Shown: in pieces, positions 34,506-48,537 of the stretch
Layout of the letters: the number at the start of each line of letters is the position of its first letter
How positions within the stretch are numbered: position 1 is the stretch's first letter
Assembly (NCBI GenBank): GCA_029931535.1
Contig: JAQPZY010001432.1
Span: forward strand, 2,498,001-2,562,000
Reading direction: 5' to 3'
Length of the DNA stretch: 64,000 nt
From: Margaritifera margaritifera
Lineage: Eukaryota > Mollusca > Bivalvia > Unionida > Margaritiferidae
Made by a program: the position numbers and the translations under genes
Notes under the pieces: generated by a model
Told to the model about the DNA's origin: nothing
Databases searched by the model: none
The model's input: only the letters and a program-made list of their open reading frames with translations

Positions 34506-35865
34506 GTGAGTATAAATCTGCATTAAGTTGGTGCATAGACATCAGTCTAACAAAAATTTTCCTCTGTTGCCTACACAGATCTATTTGATTTTGGGGCATT
34601 TTGTGCATTTGTTTGATATGCTTTATTTCATGAAGTTATCATTTCAGTTTGTAGAGCACACTTAATCACTACTTCCCTTCCACTTACCCTTCCAATCATT
34701 CCTTTGACCCAGTCCTTGCATCCTGTTTTAGGCTTTGAAGACTTCTTTCTTCCATTTCCCTTGACTTTATGCTCAAGCTGGCATACACAGATCCAATACT
34801 TGCAATTTAATGGTAGATTTACCATTACTGTTTCATTTGCTCAATATCTGCACTGGCCATAAAGATATCTGCTCCTGATTTATTGCCAAATTATTAAAGA
34901 GCAAATGCAGATAGGTGGTCTGCATTCATTATCAAATGAAACTACAGGCTACTCTATCATGTGATTGGTTTACAATGTAAATCATTGACAGGAAAAATCA
35001 TAAATATTTGTATAGACTAGTGATGTTATCATATATTGTCATCATGATGTATCTTCATCTTATTCAGTGCAACAGCAATATCAGGAAAAATATGGGTCAG
35101 TGATATCTTATAAATTTGAGATTATCAACTCCTGCCACCCAGCCTATGTAAATCTGTTAATAGTTGATTGCAATACAGAGCATTAATACAGAGTAGCATG
35201 TTTATCAGAGTCAGCTGTGTCCTTAGAATTAATACATTTCAATTGATACATGTTTGTCAGATATAAATAGCAACAGTCTAAAGGCATAGCTCAATGGGGT
35301 GAAAAAAAAAGAATATTCCACAGGCTGTAACTTTGGCGTTGGCACTTGGTCTAGCTTTTTTTTGTGTGTGCTAGAGATATAATAAAAATAGAACAAACAT
35401 CATGATATTATTGCACTGATATTGTTAAAAGGTGGCAATATCATGATATCATGATACATCAAAGGGCTCACTAATAGAGACTTGGTGGTTTGCTGAGTAC
35501 ATGAGATTGGTAGCCCCCCTCCCTCCCCCTCCCCCCCCCCCCCCCGATTCTCCAATCTCTCATCAAGTATCACAGAGAAACACTGATTTTGTTATTATAT
35601 TTATTCACAAACGATTGCTCTTCAATTAACCACATTCTCTTCTGCATTGCTATAACCTAAACCCCCTTTCCAGATTGCTTCTTCAGAAAATTTCACATTC
35701 ATCTGGCCTCATATGTAATTAGATTTACAGGTTGTGTGCAGAGCACTTGTACAGTTAGGTTCTTAGACTTTAAAAAAAGTTACTTTTTTAAAACTTGAAG
35801 CCAGAGAATGTGAACATGTTTTATTTATTAATTTATTGTTATTATTATTATTATTTATTCTATTT
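34506..35865. other. Intron without recognised features
   Basis: Includes a C-rich run at 35515-35545 and an ATT-rich stretch near 35835. No gene or structured repeat seen. Confidence 0.5.
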
Positions 35866-37220
35866 TTATCGCTGTACTGGTCATAGACCAGAAGAGCTCA
35901 TGGGATGGTCTGTCGTCCATCATTCAACCATCATCTGTTGTCCTTCGTCCGTCCATCCGTTGGCACAAGTTTGTTTTCGCTGCTCCTGCTAAACTACTTG
36001 GAGGATTGCCATGAAACTTTACACACACATTCATCCCATGGTCAAGCAGTGTTGCACCTTGAGATGGGGATCACAGGCGTCTGGCAATTTTTCGTCTTAT
36101 GTCCCCCAAATCTTGCCCCCTGGTGATACAAACTGTAAGATGTCAATTAATATCCATTTTAAAACAATATATCTGGAAATGAAAACATTCAAGGTTTGTG
36201 GTAGTTGGCTAAGGTGTAGTGTAAAGACTTTGACAGCCACTATAGTGTAACATATTTTCAAGCAACCATCTTGAAAATCTTGTTATTGGTACTCCATCGA
36301 AATTGAAAGTCATATCAATATGGGATTTTCACCAGAAAATTTCTTAAGATGTCTTGTTAATCCTAAATTATAATGGTGTAGATTTGATGTCCAATACAGC
36401 CATCATGGTGGCCATTTTTAAAATATTGTTTTCACTACTCCGCTTAAATGGAAACTCATTTTGACATAGGGTTTTCATCAGAAGAGTTCTTATAGTGTCT
36501 AGTTGGTCCTAAATGAAAATTATGCAACATGGTAGCCATCTTGACAATATTGCTATCTCTATTCCTCTCAAATGGATGGCCATATCAACTTGGGGTTTTC
36601 ACCAAATGACTTCTTATGAAACCTAGTTCGTCCTAAATGAAAGGTGCCACAGGTGGCCAAGTGGTCTATGGTGCTTGCCTTTACAGATCACTCATCTCTC
36701 ACCTCTGTTGACGTGGGTTCGAGCCTCGGCTTGTCCAGCATGGGTATGTGACAAAGCTTGCCAGTAGCTTCCTGTGGGTCGGTGATTCATCCTAGTGTCT
36801 TTCCAGGTTCTTCTTCCACCAAATATACTGGTTGCCATATATATATAGCATATCATGTGCTGAAAAATGGCATTAAACCCCACGAAACCAAACCAAACCT
36901 AAATGAAAATGGTACCAATCATACATCCAATATAGCTTCCATGACAGCTGTCTTGAAAATATTGCTGTCACTACTCCCCCTGAATGGATGGTCATATTGA
37001 CATGGGGTTTTCACCAGAGACTTCTAATGATGTCTACTTGGTCCTAAACAAAAATGGAGCCAATCTGACATCCAGTATGTCCACCACAGTAGCTAATTTG
37101 TAAATCTTGTTATCGCTGAAGAATATCAGAGATGATTTCAACAATCAGTAGTTAAAAGGAAGAAATGGTCTTGTCTTTTATTCCTTGGAAGTTCAGCATC
37201 AGTTCCTTCGAGGGACTCAT
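35866..37220 (+). repeat. Degenerate ~130-bp repeat array with defined head and tail
   Basis: The head TGGTCATAGACCAGAAGAGC followed by GTCCATCATT...GTCCGTCCATCCG recurs at 45640 (TGGTAATAGACCAGAAGAGC). Units with GGGTTTTCACC, CTTATGATGTCTA, TTGGTCCTAAATGA and CCATCTTGAAAAT follow. The tail GTTAAAAGGAAGAAATGG matches the tail at 350-470. This looks like one dispersed element family with an internal tandem body. A SINE sits inside at 36643. Confidence 0.7.
36643..36897 (+). mobile_element. tRNA-derived SINE (second family) with 11-bp target duplication
   Basis: The head GGTGGCCAAGTGGTCTATGG is A-box like and GGGTTCGAGCC is a B box. The body includes AGTAGCTTCCTGTGGGTCGG and the tail ends CCCCACGAAACCAAACC. 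CCTAAATGAAA flanks both sides (36632-36642 and 36898-36908). The tail is of the same type as the other SINEs. Confidence 0.9.
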
Positions 37221-37717
37221 GTTATTATTGATTCTGTTTAATTACAAACCTGATTGTGCATGTGTTCAGTTATAGCAACAAGGAAGAGAATATGGTAAAG
37301 ATGAAGAGAAATCATTTGTGAATAAATGTATTATAGCAAATAAGAGTTTCTTAGTGGTACTTAATGTGAGATTGGGGAATCCTCAAAGGGGGCGGGGTAC
37401 CTGTTTTTTGTACTCAGTGAGCAGCCTTGTCTCTTTATTAGTCCATAGGTCCTTCTTTCTATTACTGGTTTATGTTGTATACTGATCAAATGATGAGGTA
37501 GCTTGCGATTAAACCAGTTTCCACATGATCGTTGTTTATTGGTATTCTTGATTCTGTGTTCTGTTTTTGTAGTCACAGAGATAGAATGTAACTTGCATCA
37601 AGTGCTAAGAATTTTTTCTGATAGTTCAAACAGTTTTCCACAGAGTCTTGAATAAGTTACAATCTGGAAGTAAACAGTTCCATGAGGTAGCTGGTGCAGA
37701 TCCTTTTTCTAAGTTTC

Positions 37718-39403
<1,686 letters not shown>

Positions 39404-39595
39404 TACCTTATATATTCGCTTATAAATTGAGTCCAACTTCAAACAACATAGATCCATAATGTGCCAGCAGATCAGGTTCTATGTTCTTGGTTTACTGAAT
39501 ACTCCTTAAAAACGGCATAAACCCAGTTTTGCCAGCACATTATGGGTCTGTGAAGTTTGCAGTTGGACTTGTCTTATAAGCAAGTATATATGGTA
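39404..39595. mobile_element. Fold-back element, decayed
   Basis: It runs from TACCTTATATATTCGCT to CAAGTATATATGGTA. Both hairpins have lost several bases (ACATAGATCCATAATGTG), so it is older than the cluster at 48-51 kb. Confidence 0.8.
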
Positions 39596-41169
39596 TATAG
39601 ATTGTATTCTCAGAACAGATTGTTATTAAGAGTACACAAAGTGGAACTAAGGTCATTCTGTGTTATTTTCTTTAATGTAAATTGAATATGAATTGCTTGC
39701 AGTAATTGGTATTTTGCATGATGAAGTTTTCAAATTTTCTTTCCTATCTCTCTTGCGTGTTATTGATTAGTTGTCTCTTAATTTTTACCTCCTTTTTATT
39801 GAAAATCTGAGCTCCATTTACAGATGCATTTTTTAAATTGTCAAAGCTTAGTAATGTTATTTTCATGGGTTGTCAATATTTTGAAACTAAAACCATTCTG
39901 TGCATCTGTTCAGAATCTTAATCAGAGCTTTCATTATTTTTTGTATACTGTGCCATCAAAAATTCATGCTTCATGCAGCTTCATAGAGTGAGTTTTCTGC
40001 TATGGAAGGTGGACACCTGGGAAAAAAAAGAAACAAACTAGTGGGCACCTGAATAAACATTCTTATCCTTAACTTGACCATTATATTTTTTCATTTAAAA
40101 AAGAGCATTATAGGTCAAGTAGAAATACTCATTCTGACTTTCAAGAGAATGAATGGTCATTCCATGTTGGAATGGAAATTGAGTCTTTGAAAGATCCTGT
40201 CTGATCGTACTTTACCTGTGCTTACCTTTTTCCTTCTCAGTTATTTTTTTTTTAATTGCATATTCATCTTTGTGTTCTTTTAGTATTTTGTACATAATCT
40301 TTTTAGAACCTTTCCAAACAGATTAGAATTTTGTCATGTTGTCTTGAGTGTAGTTTTGTAAATGGGGTTATTTGCAGTTTCTTGAGCTTTCCTTGCCTAA
40401 TGTTGTTATATACTGTTTTGGTTTTCCAGCTGTAGCTACTAGTAAATGTGATTTTGCACTCACTAATTAGTTTTTTGCATGTAATTTTTTTTTTTTTTGA
40501 CATAATTTATCAGCACTGGCACTTGTTTTGCATGAAGTATTGGTTGTGGATGTGGATATACACCAGTTTATTTTCTGAACTTGTATTGCTGTTAATAGAT
40601 GATATCCCAGTGGACAATAGGGACTATGATGTGACTTATTGAACGAGCGAAAACATTATTAAGACTAATTTAAAGCATGAAGCTACATAATTTGATTTCT
40701 TTTTCATCTTGAGTTTTATATTATTTTCGTCTTCAGTTTTAATGATATAGGCTGGGTTTTAATATTTATTGTTGCATTATTTGTGCTAGTTCAGTGTATT
40801 TCTCGCTTATCTTTACAAGACCTTAGTTTCAGAAATCATATTTTCTAAGCGTCATTTACATATTATTTCAACTAATGTGCACATTTTCAAATTTTCACAA
40901 TGGGAGACATCTAATGCGTGCATTTTGCAATTTTCACATTGAAAGTCAGAACTTGAGATATATAGGGCTTATTATATATATTATTTATTTAAATGAAGGT
41001 TAAGATTGGTTTAATTAGTTATTCAGGCATCCAAAAATATCTCTAATGGCATAGGATAGACTATGGGATGTTTATTGACATGTACATTGTTAAATAAGAG
41101 GCTGTAGAAAGGGTGATAAAATGGACAACAAAGTCTGTAATTTGTGAGTTTATTTCCTTCCTATCACAG
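39596..41169. other. Intron without recognised features
   Basis: T-rich stretches only. Open frames near 40303-40642 have no recognisable product. Confidence 0.5.
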
Positions 41170-41223
41170 GAGCTATAACTTTGACTGCACTGCAGATTAG
41201 TGAAGGAGCTAACACTGAGCATA
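41170..41223 (+). CDS. Candidate CaMKII linker cassette exon (54 nt, phase 1-1)
   Basis: A 54-nt segment is open in phase 1, encoding GAITLTALQISEGANTEH and ending with the first base, A, of the next codon. The acceptor is TTATTTCCTTCCTATCACAG and the donor is ATA|GTAAGT, close to consensus. It lies between the linker exon and the hub exon, so it could be inserted or skipped without changing the frame. Joined to the hub exon it gives ...GANTEHSRKQEII. The peptide has no domain I recognise; it is polar and small-residue rich, as expected for a flexible linker. It lies just upstream of four near-identical 109-bp tandem repeats (41451-41886). Confidence 0.55.
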
Positions 41224-41450
41224 GTAAGTATCAGAAATATATATTGTGTTAATATATGTCTCAGTTTGTTCATTACAAACAATATATGAGGGTCCATGTA
41301 CAGTATTGTCAAAAATGTTTTCACAGAATATCTCACATGTAGCATTGATAGACATAGTTTACATATATTTAACTACATCAATGCACATACTATCCCTTAT
41401 GAAAAAAACCAGTACGTATATTATAGTCACTTATATTTATTACTTATAAA

Positions 41451-41886
41451 GGGCTTATAAATGACTTCACTTTACTTGTAGGTCATTTTTAAGTGACATT
41501 TAGGTGAAGGATTGGGATTTTATATGTAAATTCGGCAGTTCATGTGCAAATTAAGCATTTCACTTATAAATGACTTCACTTTACTTGTAGGTCATTTTTA
41601 AGTGACATTTAGGTGAAGGATTGGGATTTTATATGTAAATTCGGCAGTTCATGTGCAAATTAAGCATTTCACTTATAAATGACTTCACTTTACTTGTAGG
41701 TCATTTTTAAGTGACATTTAGGTGAAGGATTGGGATTTTATATGTAAATTCGGCAGTTCATGTGCAAATTAAGCATTTCACTTATAAATGACTTCACTTT
41801 ACTTGTAGGTCATTTTTAAGTGACATTTAGGTGAAGGATTGGGATTTTATATGTAAATTCGGCAGTTCATGTGCAAATTAAGCATT
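41451..41886 (+). repeat. 109-bp tandem repeat, four near-identical copies
   Basis: The unit starts TTATAAATGACTTCACTTTA and ends GTGCAAATTAAGCATTTCAC. I see no differences among the four copies. A diverged fifth copy follows to about 42010, with palindromic CACTTATAAGTG cores. Confidence 0.97.
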
Positions 41887-42009
41887 TCACTTATAAATTA
41901 AGTATATTTCACTTATAAGTGAAATGTGAGCCATTCACTTGCAACACTTGTAGGTCACTTATAAGTGACATATAGGTGAATGATTAGGATTTTATATACA
42001 AAAATGGTC

Positions 42010-43090
42010 ATTCACTTACTACACATTTACTTGAGATAAGAGAGAATTCCAGCTAAATTCAATGAATTATTGCTGTAAAAAAAACTGCTCCCCCCAATCC
42101 CCGGACAGGAAATTGTGTCCTTATATAATGCAAATCAGTTTGATAAAATGTATACATGTAAATGGCTACCTACAAGTTCAGATCTTATAAAAATCTTATA
42201 CATATCCATTTAAATGACAATTTGTGAATTATTCTAACACATTAGCTTGCTGTTTTGAAATACCACATTTGAAACAGCTTGCTCGATATTGAATTTTAGC
42301 TGAAAAAAAGCAAATTAGTGTTAACCATAAACATAATTTATTCCCCAAGTAATAAATACAATTTTTCATTCAAACTCATTTTGCAATAATCCATCATCAT
42401 CAAGTAGTCCCCTACAACCGAATTGGAAAGCAGGTTTCAACTCACAGGCAGCAGTGTAGTTTGCTTTCAGAATTGGATGGCCATTCTACTTTTAGGCTGT
42501 CAGAATCGGATGGCCATTCTACTTTTAGGCTGTCCCAAATTCAATTGTCAGCATGTGAACTCTAGGATATTTGCGTATACTGCATGATGCTGGAAAGCAC
42601 AAAGAGCAAACAAAACAAAATTGCTATAGGAACAAGTGAGCATAACATAATTTCATAGATGCAGACTGCCATTGTTTAAATTCTGGAAACGGGAGAGAAA
42701 GCGTGGCCAAGTCTAAATTATGTTAGCATTCGCCACAGAAAGCTTTAAGGCTCGGAAATTTTGCTGTTGAAACATCTTTTCAATGTCAAATAATTTATCA
42801 GTATCCTTCAGTAATTATTTTTTATGATCTCATAACATACATGTGAACCTCCCGGAATGAGGGGTGTCTCCCGCCCCACCCGTCACTCACTGAAATCTCC
42901 TGCAAATGCAAAATTATTAGTGAAAATTTTTATTTTTTCCATTTTATTCATACCTTGCTTCCAGTGTAGTACATTTCTGGTAATATTGCCTGTGATCATG
43001 TGACTGTGAACTGGCTTAAGCAGGGCATGACAGTTTAGTTTCTAATTTCAAGCCGCATAAAGCAATTAACATCCCTTGATTCTGTCAGCA
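42010..43090. other. Intron, little content
   Basis: Contains a 34-36-bp direct duplication near 42470-42530 (GGATGGCCATTCTACTTTTA) and otherwise nothing recognised. Confidence 0.5.
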
Positions 43091-43400
43091 GGGTTGGTTT
43101 GGCTTCAGTGTTTGAAGTTTGTTTACATGGATTATAATGTGTGTGATCATAAGTAATTCCAAAACGATTACTAAAGAGCTCAATCAGCATAAAACAATTA
43201 AAATTACTTTCTCTCCACAGGGTAGGCTCTACATTGGTGCTTAAAGTTGTTGAGATGGATTAGAGTCTATATATTATGTGTGATCAAACGTAATTCGGAG
43301 GGGATTTAAGATGTTAATTGATCATGGTTGGGTTACTTAAGATCTCAAGTAGCACAAAACAGGGTCAGTTTGGCTTCAGTGTTTAAAGTATGTCGAGATG
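43086..43400 (+). repeat. Three diverged ~150-bp units upstream of the hAT-like fragment
   Basis: CAGGGTTGGTTTGGCTTCAG, CAGGGTAGGCTCTACATTGG and CAGGGTCAGTTTGGCTTCAG each precede GTTT(A/G)AAGT and GTGTGATCA-type text. They could be subterminal repeats of the decayed transposon that follows. Confidence 0.6.
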
Positions 43401-43846
43401 TCTAAGCATGAATTATCTTCCAATGCTAAAACACCAGTATCTAACCAACCGATATTTCACATGAAATTTGATGATAGATGGAAATGGGATCAGTGGTTGG
43501 AATCAAGTTCAAAGGACATGAATATGCATTCTGCCCTTGCCATAAAACTGATTTTAAAATCTGCTTTGGTGGCAAGAATGATGTTATGCTTCATGCAGAA
43601 ACCCCATTTCATGAAAGCATATTAAATGCGATAACAAATACGCCATCACTGAAATCCATGTTCGCGGAATCTGCATCATATGTGGATAAAGATATACATG
43701 TCAAGACAGAGTTTGCCTACTTTATAACCAAACATAATCTCCCGTTTATGGTAGCAGATCATTTTTCAGATCTAGTCAAAATAATGTTCCTTGACTCGGA
43801 AATCGGACAAAAGTTCTCATACCAACAGACGAAAACTAATCAGTGA
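43398..43846 (+). pseudogene. Decayed hAT-like transposase or zinc-finger (BED-like) gene fragment
   Basis: Two overlapping frames look like pieces of one protein separated by a frameshift near 43500. The first (from 43398) reads MSKHELSSNAKTP...FDDRWKWDQWL; the second (to 43846) reads FCPCHKTDFKICFGGKNDVM, then HAETPFHE, and later HNLPFMVADHFSDLVKIM then FLDSEIGQKFS. The order Cys-x-x-C-H...F-x-I...GG-x-x-DV-x-x-H, followed by an H-x-x-x-F-x-x-x-D...F-x-DS-x-I motif, is typical of hAT-related transposon-derived proteins in animals, usually several hundred residues long. The catalytic and dimerisation parts are absent, and a stop follows at 43844. I infer a dead transposon copy in an intron, or part of one. 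The assignment rests on remembered family patterns. Confidence 0.55.
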
Positions 43847-44172
43847 CCCAAGCTTTGGGTCTTCATTCAGATAAGAAAGTCAAAAACATGTGCTGCAATG
43901 AAAAATTCACCATTCTTATTGAAAATCCTCCCTCTTTTGAAGTCAAACGTTTTGACACAAATTTTGCAAATCTCTCGATTTGTCCTAAGCTGACTTCTGT
44001 GTTGTCACATGTATGTCATTAGAATATACACACTTGAATGTTTGGTGCCATATGATATTGTTTTAAATGAAATTATAGAACAAAATGTATTGTTGAATTC
44101 TGAAAAAGTCCTTGTTTACAAGGCTTGTCTGCAATGTATGGTTCTGTATGCTCATTCATGTCTCCATTTTGT

Positions 44173-44177
<5 letters not shown>

Positions 44178-44209
<32 letters not shown>
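44178..44209. repeat. (CA)16 microsatellite
   Basis: Perfect CA run in otherwise featureless sequence. Confidence 0.95.
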
Positions 44210-44212
<3 letters not shown>

Positions 44213-44489
44213 TTTATTCTAGCTTTGATATGTCAGATCCATCAAAGTTGGAAGTTTCATTTCAATGTTTGTTTGCTTTTTTTAAATCTTAAAATATTTC
44301 AAACGAAACACGATGTTACTTTTTTTGTTGATGTGGCTATTGAAATTGATAAATCTGGTGGGAAGTGATGAGCTTTGGGGGAAAAAATCATAGTAGCACC
44401 TTTGTTAAACTTGGATTGTATTTTGCAGTAAACTTTGGACTTGAGACAGTATTTTGCAGTAAATTACTAGTCAAAAAATGACAAAGTCT

Positions 44490-45330
44490 ATGAACTTACA
44501 ATCGAAAATCTTGCTATCACTTCTCTTTCTGATCAGAAAGTCATTTCAACATGGGGTTTTCACTAGAATACTTCTTATGATGTCTAGTTGGTTCTGTATT
44601 AAAAATGGTGCTGTTCGGATATCCAATATGGCTTGTTATTGCTACTCCTCCTGAATGGATGGTCATATCAACATGGGGTTTTCACTAAAAGACTAATTAT
44701 GATGTCTGGTTGGTCTTAAATGTTGGTTGTTATGGGTTTAACGCCATTATTCAGCACATGATAGGCTATACATGGCGGCCAGTATATTTGGTGGAGGAAG
44801 AACCAGAGAAAACCCCAGGAAGAACAACCGACCCACAGGAAGCTACTGGCAATCTTTCTCACATACCCACGTTGGCCGAGCCCGAGACTCGAACCCACAA
44901 GTACAGAGGTGAGATGTCAGTGATCTGTAAAGGCGAGTGCCTTAGACCACTCGGCCACCCGGAGCCCTGGTCTTAAATGAAAATTGTGCTGATCTGCTGT
45001 CCAATATAGCCACCATATCAGCCATCTTGAAAATCTTGTTATTGCTGCTCCTCCTGAATGGAAAGCCATATCAGCATGGGATTTTCACCAGAAGACTTTT
45101 TGTTATGACTAGTTGGTCCTAAATAAAAATGGTGCTGATCTGAGATCCATATGGCTACCATAGCAGCCATCTTGAAAATTTTGTTACTGCTACTTTTCCT
45201 CAACAGAAAGGCATATTCAAAATGGGGTTTCTACCGGAAGACTCCTTATTATACCATAGTTGGTTCCAAGTTAAAATGGTGCCAATCTGATCTCTAATAT
45301 GGCCACCATATTGGCCATTTTGAAAATCTA
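44490..45330 (+). repeat. Degenerate ~130-bp repeat array
   Basis: Same units as 35866-37220 (GGGTTTTCACTAGAATACTT, TGATGTCTAGTTGGT, CCATATCAGCCATCTTGAAA). Interrupted by an inverted SINE at 44723-44968. Confidence 0.7.
44723..44968 (-). mobile_element. tRNA-derived SINE (second family), inverted, with 11-bp target duplication
   Basis: It is the reverse complement of the 36643 SINE: B box as GACTCGAACCC near 44886, head as GGCCACCCGGAGCCC, body CCGACCCACAGGAAGCTACT. GGTCTTAAATG flanks both sides (44712-44722 and 44969-44979). Confidence 0.92.
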
Positions 45331-45639
45331 TATATTGCTTAAATGTTACGGATTTCTTACATGAACTAAAAGAAAGACAAATTCAGAATTTGAGTAGAAT
45401 CAAAAGCAGTAGTTTCTGAGATATTTTGACTCCAAGTTACAATATATTTCCTATATTGTAGTTAAGGACACATTTCCCATTTGACCCACATTATATAACA
45501 TGATACCACCTATTAACACCAGGGCCATGCTGATAGCTAAACCATTGGCTATATGTAAAAAGATAAGATGGTGCTAAGCAGGTTTGACTGACATGTTAGA
45601 AAGGTCTGCTGAAAATTGGTTCTATGGCTGAACTATTTT

Positions 45640-47060
45640 ATTAGCTCTACTGGTAATAGACCAGAAGAGCTTATGGGATGGCTTGTTGTCAGTCATTTGT
45701 CAGTTGTCTGTCCATCCATTAACTAAACTGCTTGGAGGATTGCCATGAAACTTTACACACATATTCATCCCAACATATAGTTTTTCCTAAATAAAAATGG
45801 TGCCACTCAGACATTCAATATCAGTCATATTGAAAACCTGAGGGGAAAGTCATATTGACATGGCGTTTTCACCAAAAGACTTCTTTTTATGTCTACTTGG
45901 TCATAAATGAAAATGGTGCAGATATGAATACCAATATGGCCACCATGGAAGCCATCTTGAAAATTGTTATTGCTGCTTCTTATAAATGGAAAGTCATATC
46001 AACACGGGGTTTTCACAACAAGACTTCCTAAAATATGTATTTGGTCCTAAATGTAAATGGTCCTGATCTAACATCCAGTATGGTCACCATCTTGAAAAGT
46101 TTGTAATCCTACTCCTTAGTGGATGGTCATATTGACATTGGGTTTTCACTAAAAGTATTCTTATGATGTCTAGTTGGTCTCAAATGAATAATGATGAGCT
46201 TCAGACATCCAATATGGCCACCATGGTGTCCCTCTTGAAAATCTTGTTATTACTACTCCTCTTGAGTGGATGGTAATATCGACATGTGGTTTCACGAAAG
46301 GACTTCTTATGATGTCGAGTTGGTCCTAAATTAAAATGGTGTTGCTGTGATATTAAATATGGCCACCTTGACAGCCATCTTAAAAGTCATATTATTTTAT
46401 TGCTACTACTTCTGAAAGGATGATCATATTGACATGAAGTTTTCACTAAAAGACTTCTTATGATGTGTAGTTGGTCCTAAATAGAAATGGTGCTGATCAA
46501 CAGTGGCCATCTGTTTGAAATTCTTATCACTACTCCTCTTCAAGGGATGTTCATATTGACCTTGGGTTTTCATTAGTTGTCTAGTTGGTCCTAAATGAAA
46601 ACTTGGGCCCTTGGACAGCGATGTCTACTTGGTCCTAAATGAAAATGGTGCTAATAAAAATTCCAATTTCATGGCCATGTTAGCCATCTCTTAGTAACTT
46701 ATGATATGTAGTTAGTTCTAAAAGAAAATTGTGCCAATCAGGCCTACAGTATGGCCACCATATTGAAAATCTTGTTATAGGTATTGGTCCTGTAGACATG
46801 GGCTTTTCACTGAGATGGTCCTGTAGAAATGGGCTTTTCACTGTAAAACTTCTTATGATATCTGGTTGGTGCTAAATAAAATGGTGCTGATCATCAGTCT
46901 CAAAAATTTTATGAAGTTATCATGACTTCTCTTGCATCAATAGTGGAATGGACACTTGTTTTTCATTCAAACACTTCTTGCAATAATTAATTGGTTCTGA
47001 ATGAAAATGGTGCAAATCTGACCACAAGCATATCTGCACTTTTGTGACGGAGTTTTGGAA
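45640..47060 (+). repeat. Degenerate ~130-bp repeat array with head
   Basis: The head CTGGTAATAGACCAGAAGAG and CTTGGAGGATTGCCATGAAA match 35870-36020. About ten strongly decayed units follow. Confidence 0.7.
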
Positions 47061-47833
47061 ACTCGACCAAATTGACCTTGGGGTAAAGTCAGAGGTCATT
47101 GCTTACATTTGTGTACTTCATTGAGCTTATGAAAACAGTGACTTGTACATATACAAGTGAATTTAGACTAGACTTTGTATTAAGTTCTATTCCAATGAAG
47201 AAGTAGATAGTCAGCATTCTGGTCAAATTTGTGATGCAGGCTTTTAGCTATACTGACTTGTGAGCATGATAACACAAACAAGTATGATTATATTTGTATC
47301 GGTGCCTGTTAATGGATATGTCTGATGAATACCTTGAATGATGCCACTTAAAGAACTCACTGAAAACAGATTTAACCAAACTTAAGCATGTGGGTATATC
47401 TTGACATGGTCTGAAACAAGTTGAATGATTTTCTTTGAATGATATCAGATTCAAGGTTAAAGAACTTGCAAAAGAACTGTGCATTATACCCAACTGGCAT
47501 TTGCTCCTGAAGAAGTCCTTATCCTTTCCTTCAGGGATCTATCCAAGTGGCTCAAAGTTTGGGGTGGAGGTCAAGCTGGTAAATCATGGGGAACTTGTTT
47601 TGCAAACACAGAATTTTGGTTTTATTAGCCATGGATACAACGAAAACCCTATGTTTGTCTCGTATTCAGAATTGAGGATATCAAATATATATTTGTTACA
47701 AAAATAAAACTGGAAAATAGTGTGAAAATTTGTGATACTATCCTAACCTGTCCCTCTATCTTTCTGTCATCAACTCCATGTTTCAAAAGATCAATGGTGA
47801 TACAGTTCATCTTATGATGATGCCATTTATTGT
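47061..47833. other. Intron without recognised features
   Basis: Open frames at 47248-47707 show no recognisable domain or splice context. Confidence 0.45.
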
Positions 47834-48049
47834 TACCATATACTGTACAAATCTGATCCAACTGCAAACTGCATAGATCCAGATCTGTTGTCACATGATG
47901 TGCTGGTTGATCTTGGTCTATGCAGTTTCTTTGGAGTAATCAGTAGAACAAACAACATATACCCTGATCTGCTGTCACATTGTTTGATGCCAAATCAGGG
48001 TCTATGTTGTTTACAGATGGACCGGGTTTGCAAGCAAGTATATACAGTA
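47834..48049. mobile_element. Fold-back element, CAGATCT hairpin first, moderately decayed
   Basis: It starts TACCATATACTGTACAA and ends CAAGTATATACAGTA. Hairpin arms carry several mismatches (GATCCAGATCTGTTG against TTGATCTTGGTC). Confidence 0.85.
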
Positions 48050-48316
48050 GTACAATCACTTGCATATCTAGCAGCTGTTCTCTCTTTCCTATTGTTCATG
48101 ATAGTCATGGATCACTATTTCTCAAAACACCAATTCCATTTTGGAGGTAATTGTTACTGTCTTATAGCTGATATTATCCTCAAGCTGAGAAATGTTTTCA
48201 GTCTTCCAGTTTTTTAGATTACGGTAATGATGTCATGTTTTCCATGAAGATACTGAGAATAGGTTATTCCAACCCCCTGCCAGTGTTTTGCAGGTTTTTT
48301 CAACTCTCTGGTTACT

Positions 48317-48537
48317 TACCTTATATACTTGCATATAATCCATGTCCAAATGCAAACAACATAGACCCTGATCAGCCGTCGCATAATGCACGGGCAGATC
48401 AGGGTCTATGTTGTTTGTTCTACTGATTAGTCCTTACAAACTGCATAGACCCAGATCTGCCGATGCATTATGCGATGGCAGATATGGGTCCATGCAGTTT
48501 GCAGTTGGTATTGGCTTATATGCGAGTATATATGGTA
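48317..48537. mobile_element. Fold-back element, full length
   Basis: It starts TACCTTATATACTTGCA and ends CGAGTATATATGGTA. The first hairpin is perfect over more than 20 base pairs (ACATAGACCCTGATC with GATCAGGGTCTATGT). Confidence 0.92.

Noticed and set aside
34192..34509. 105-codon frame with a poly-Leu run
   Set aside because: The Leu run is a trinucleotide microsatellite; no donor or homology. It overlaps the microexon in a longer frame only by chance.
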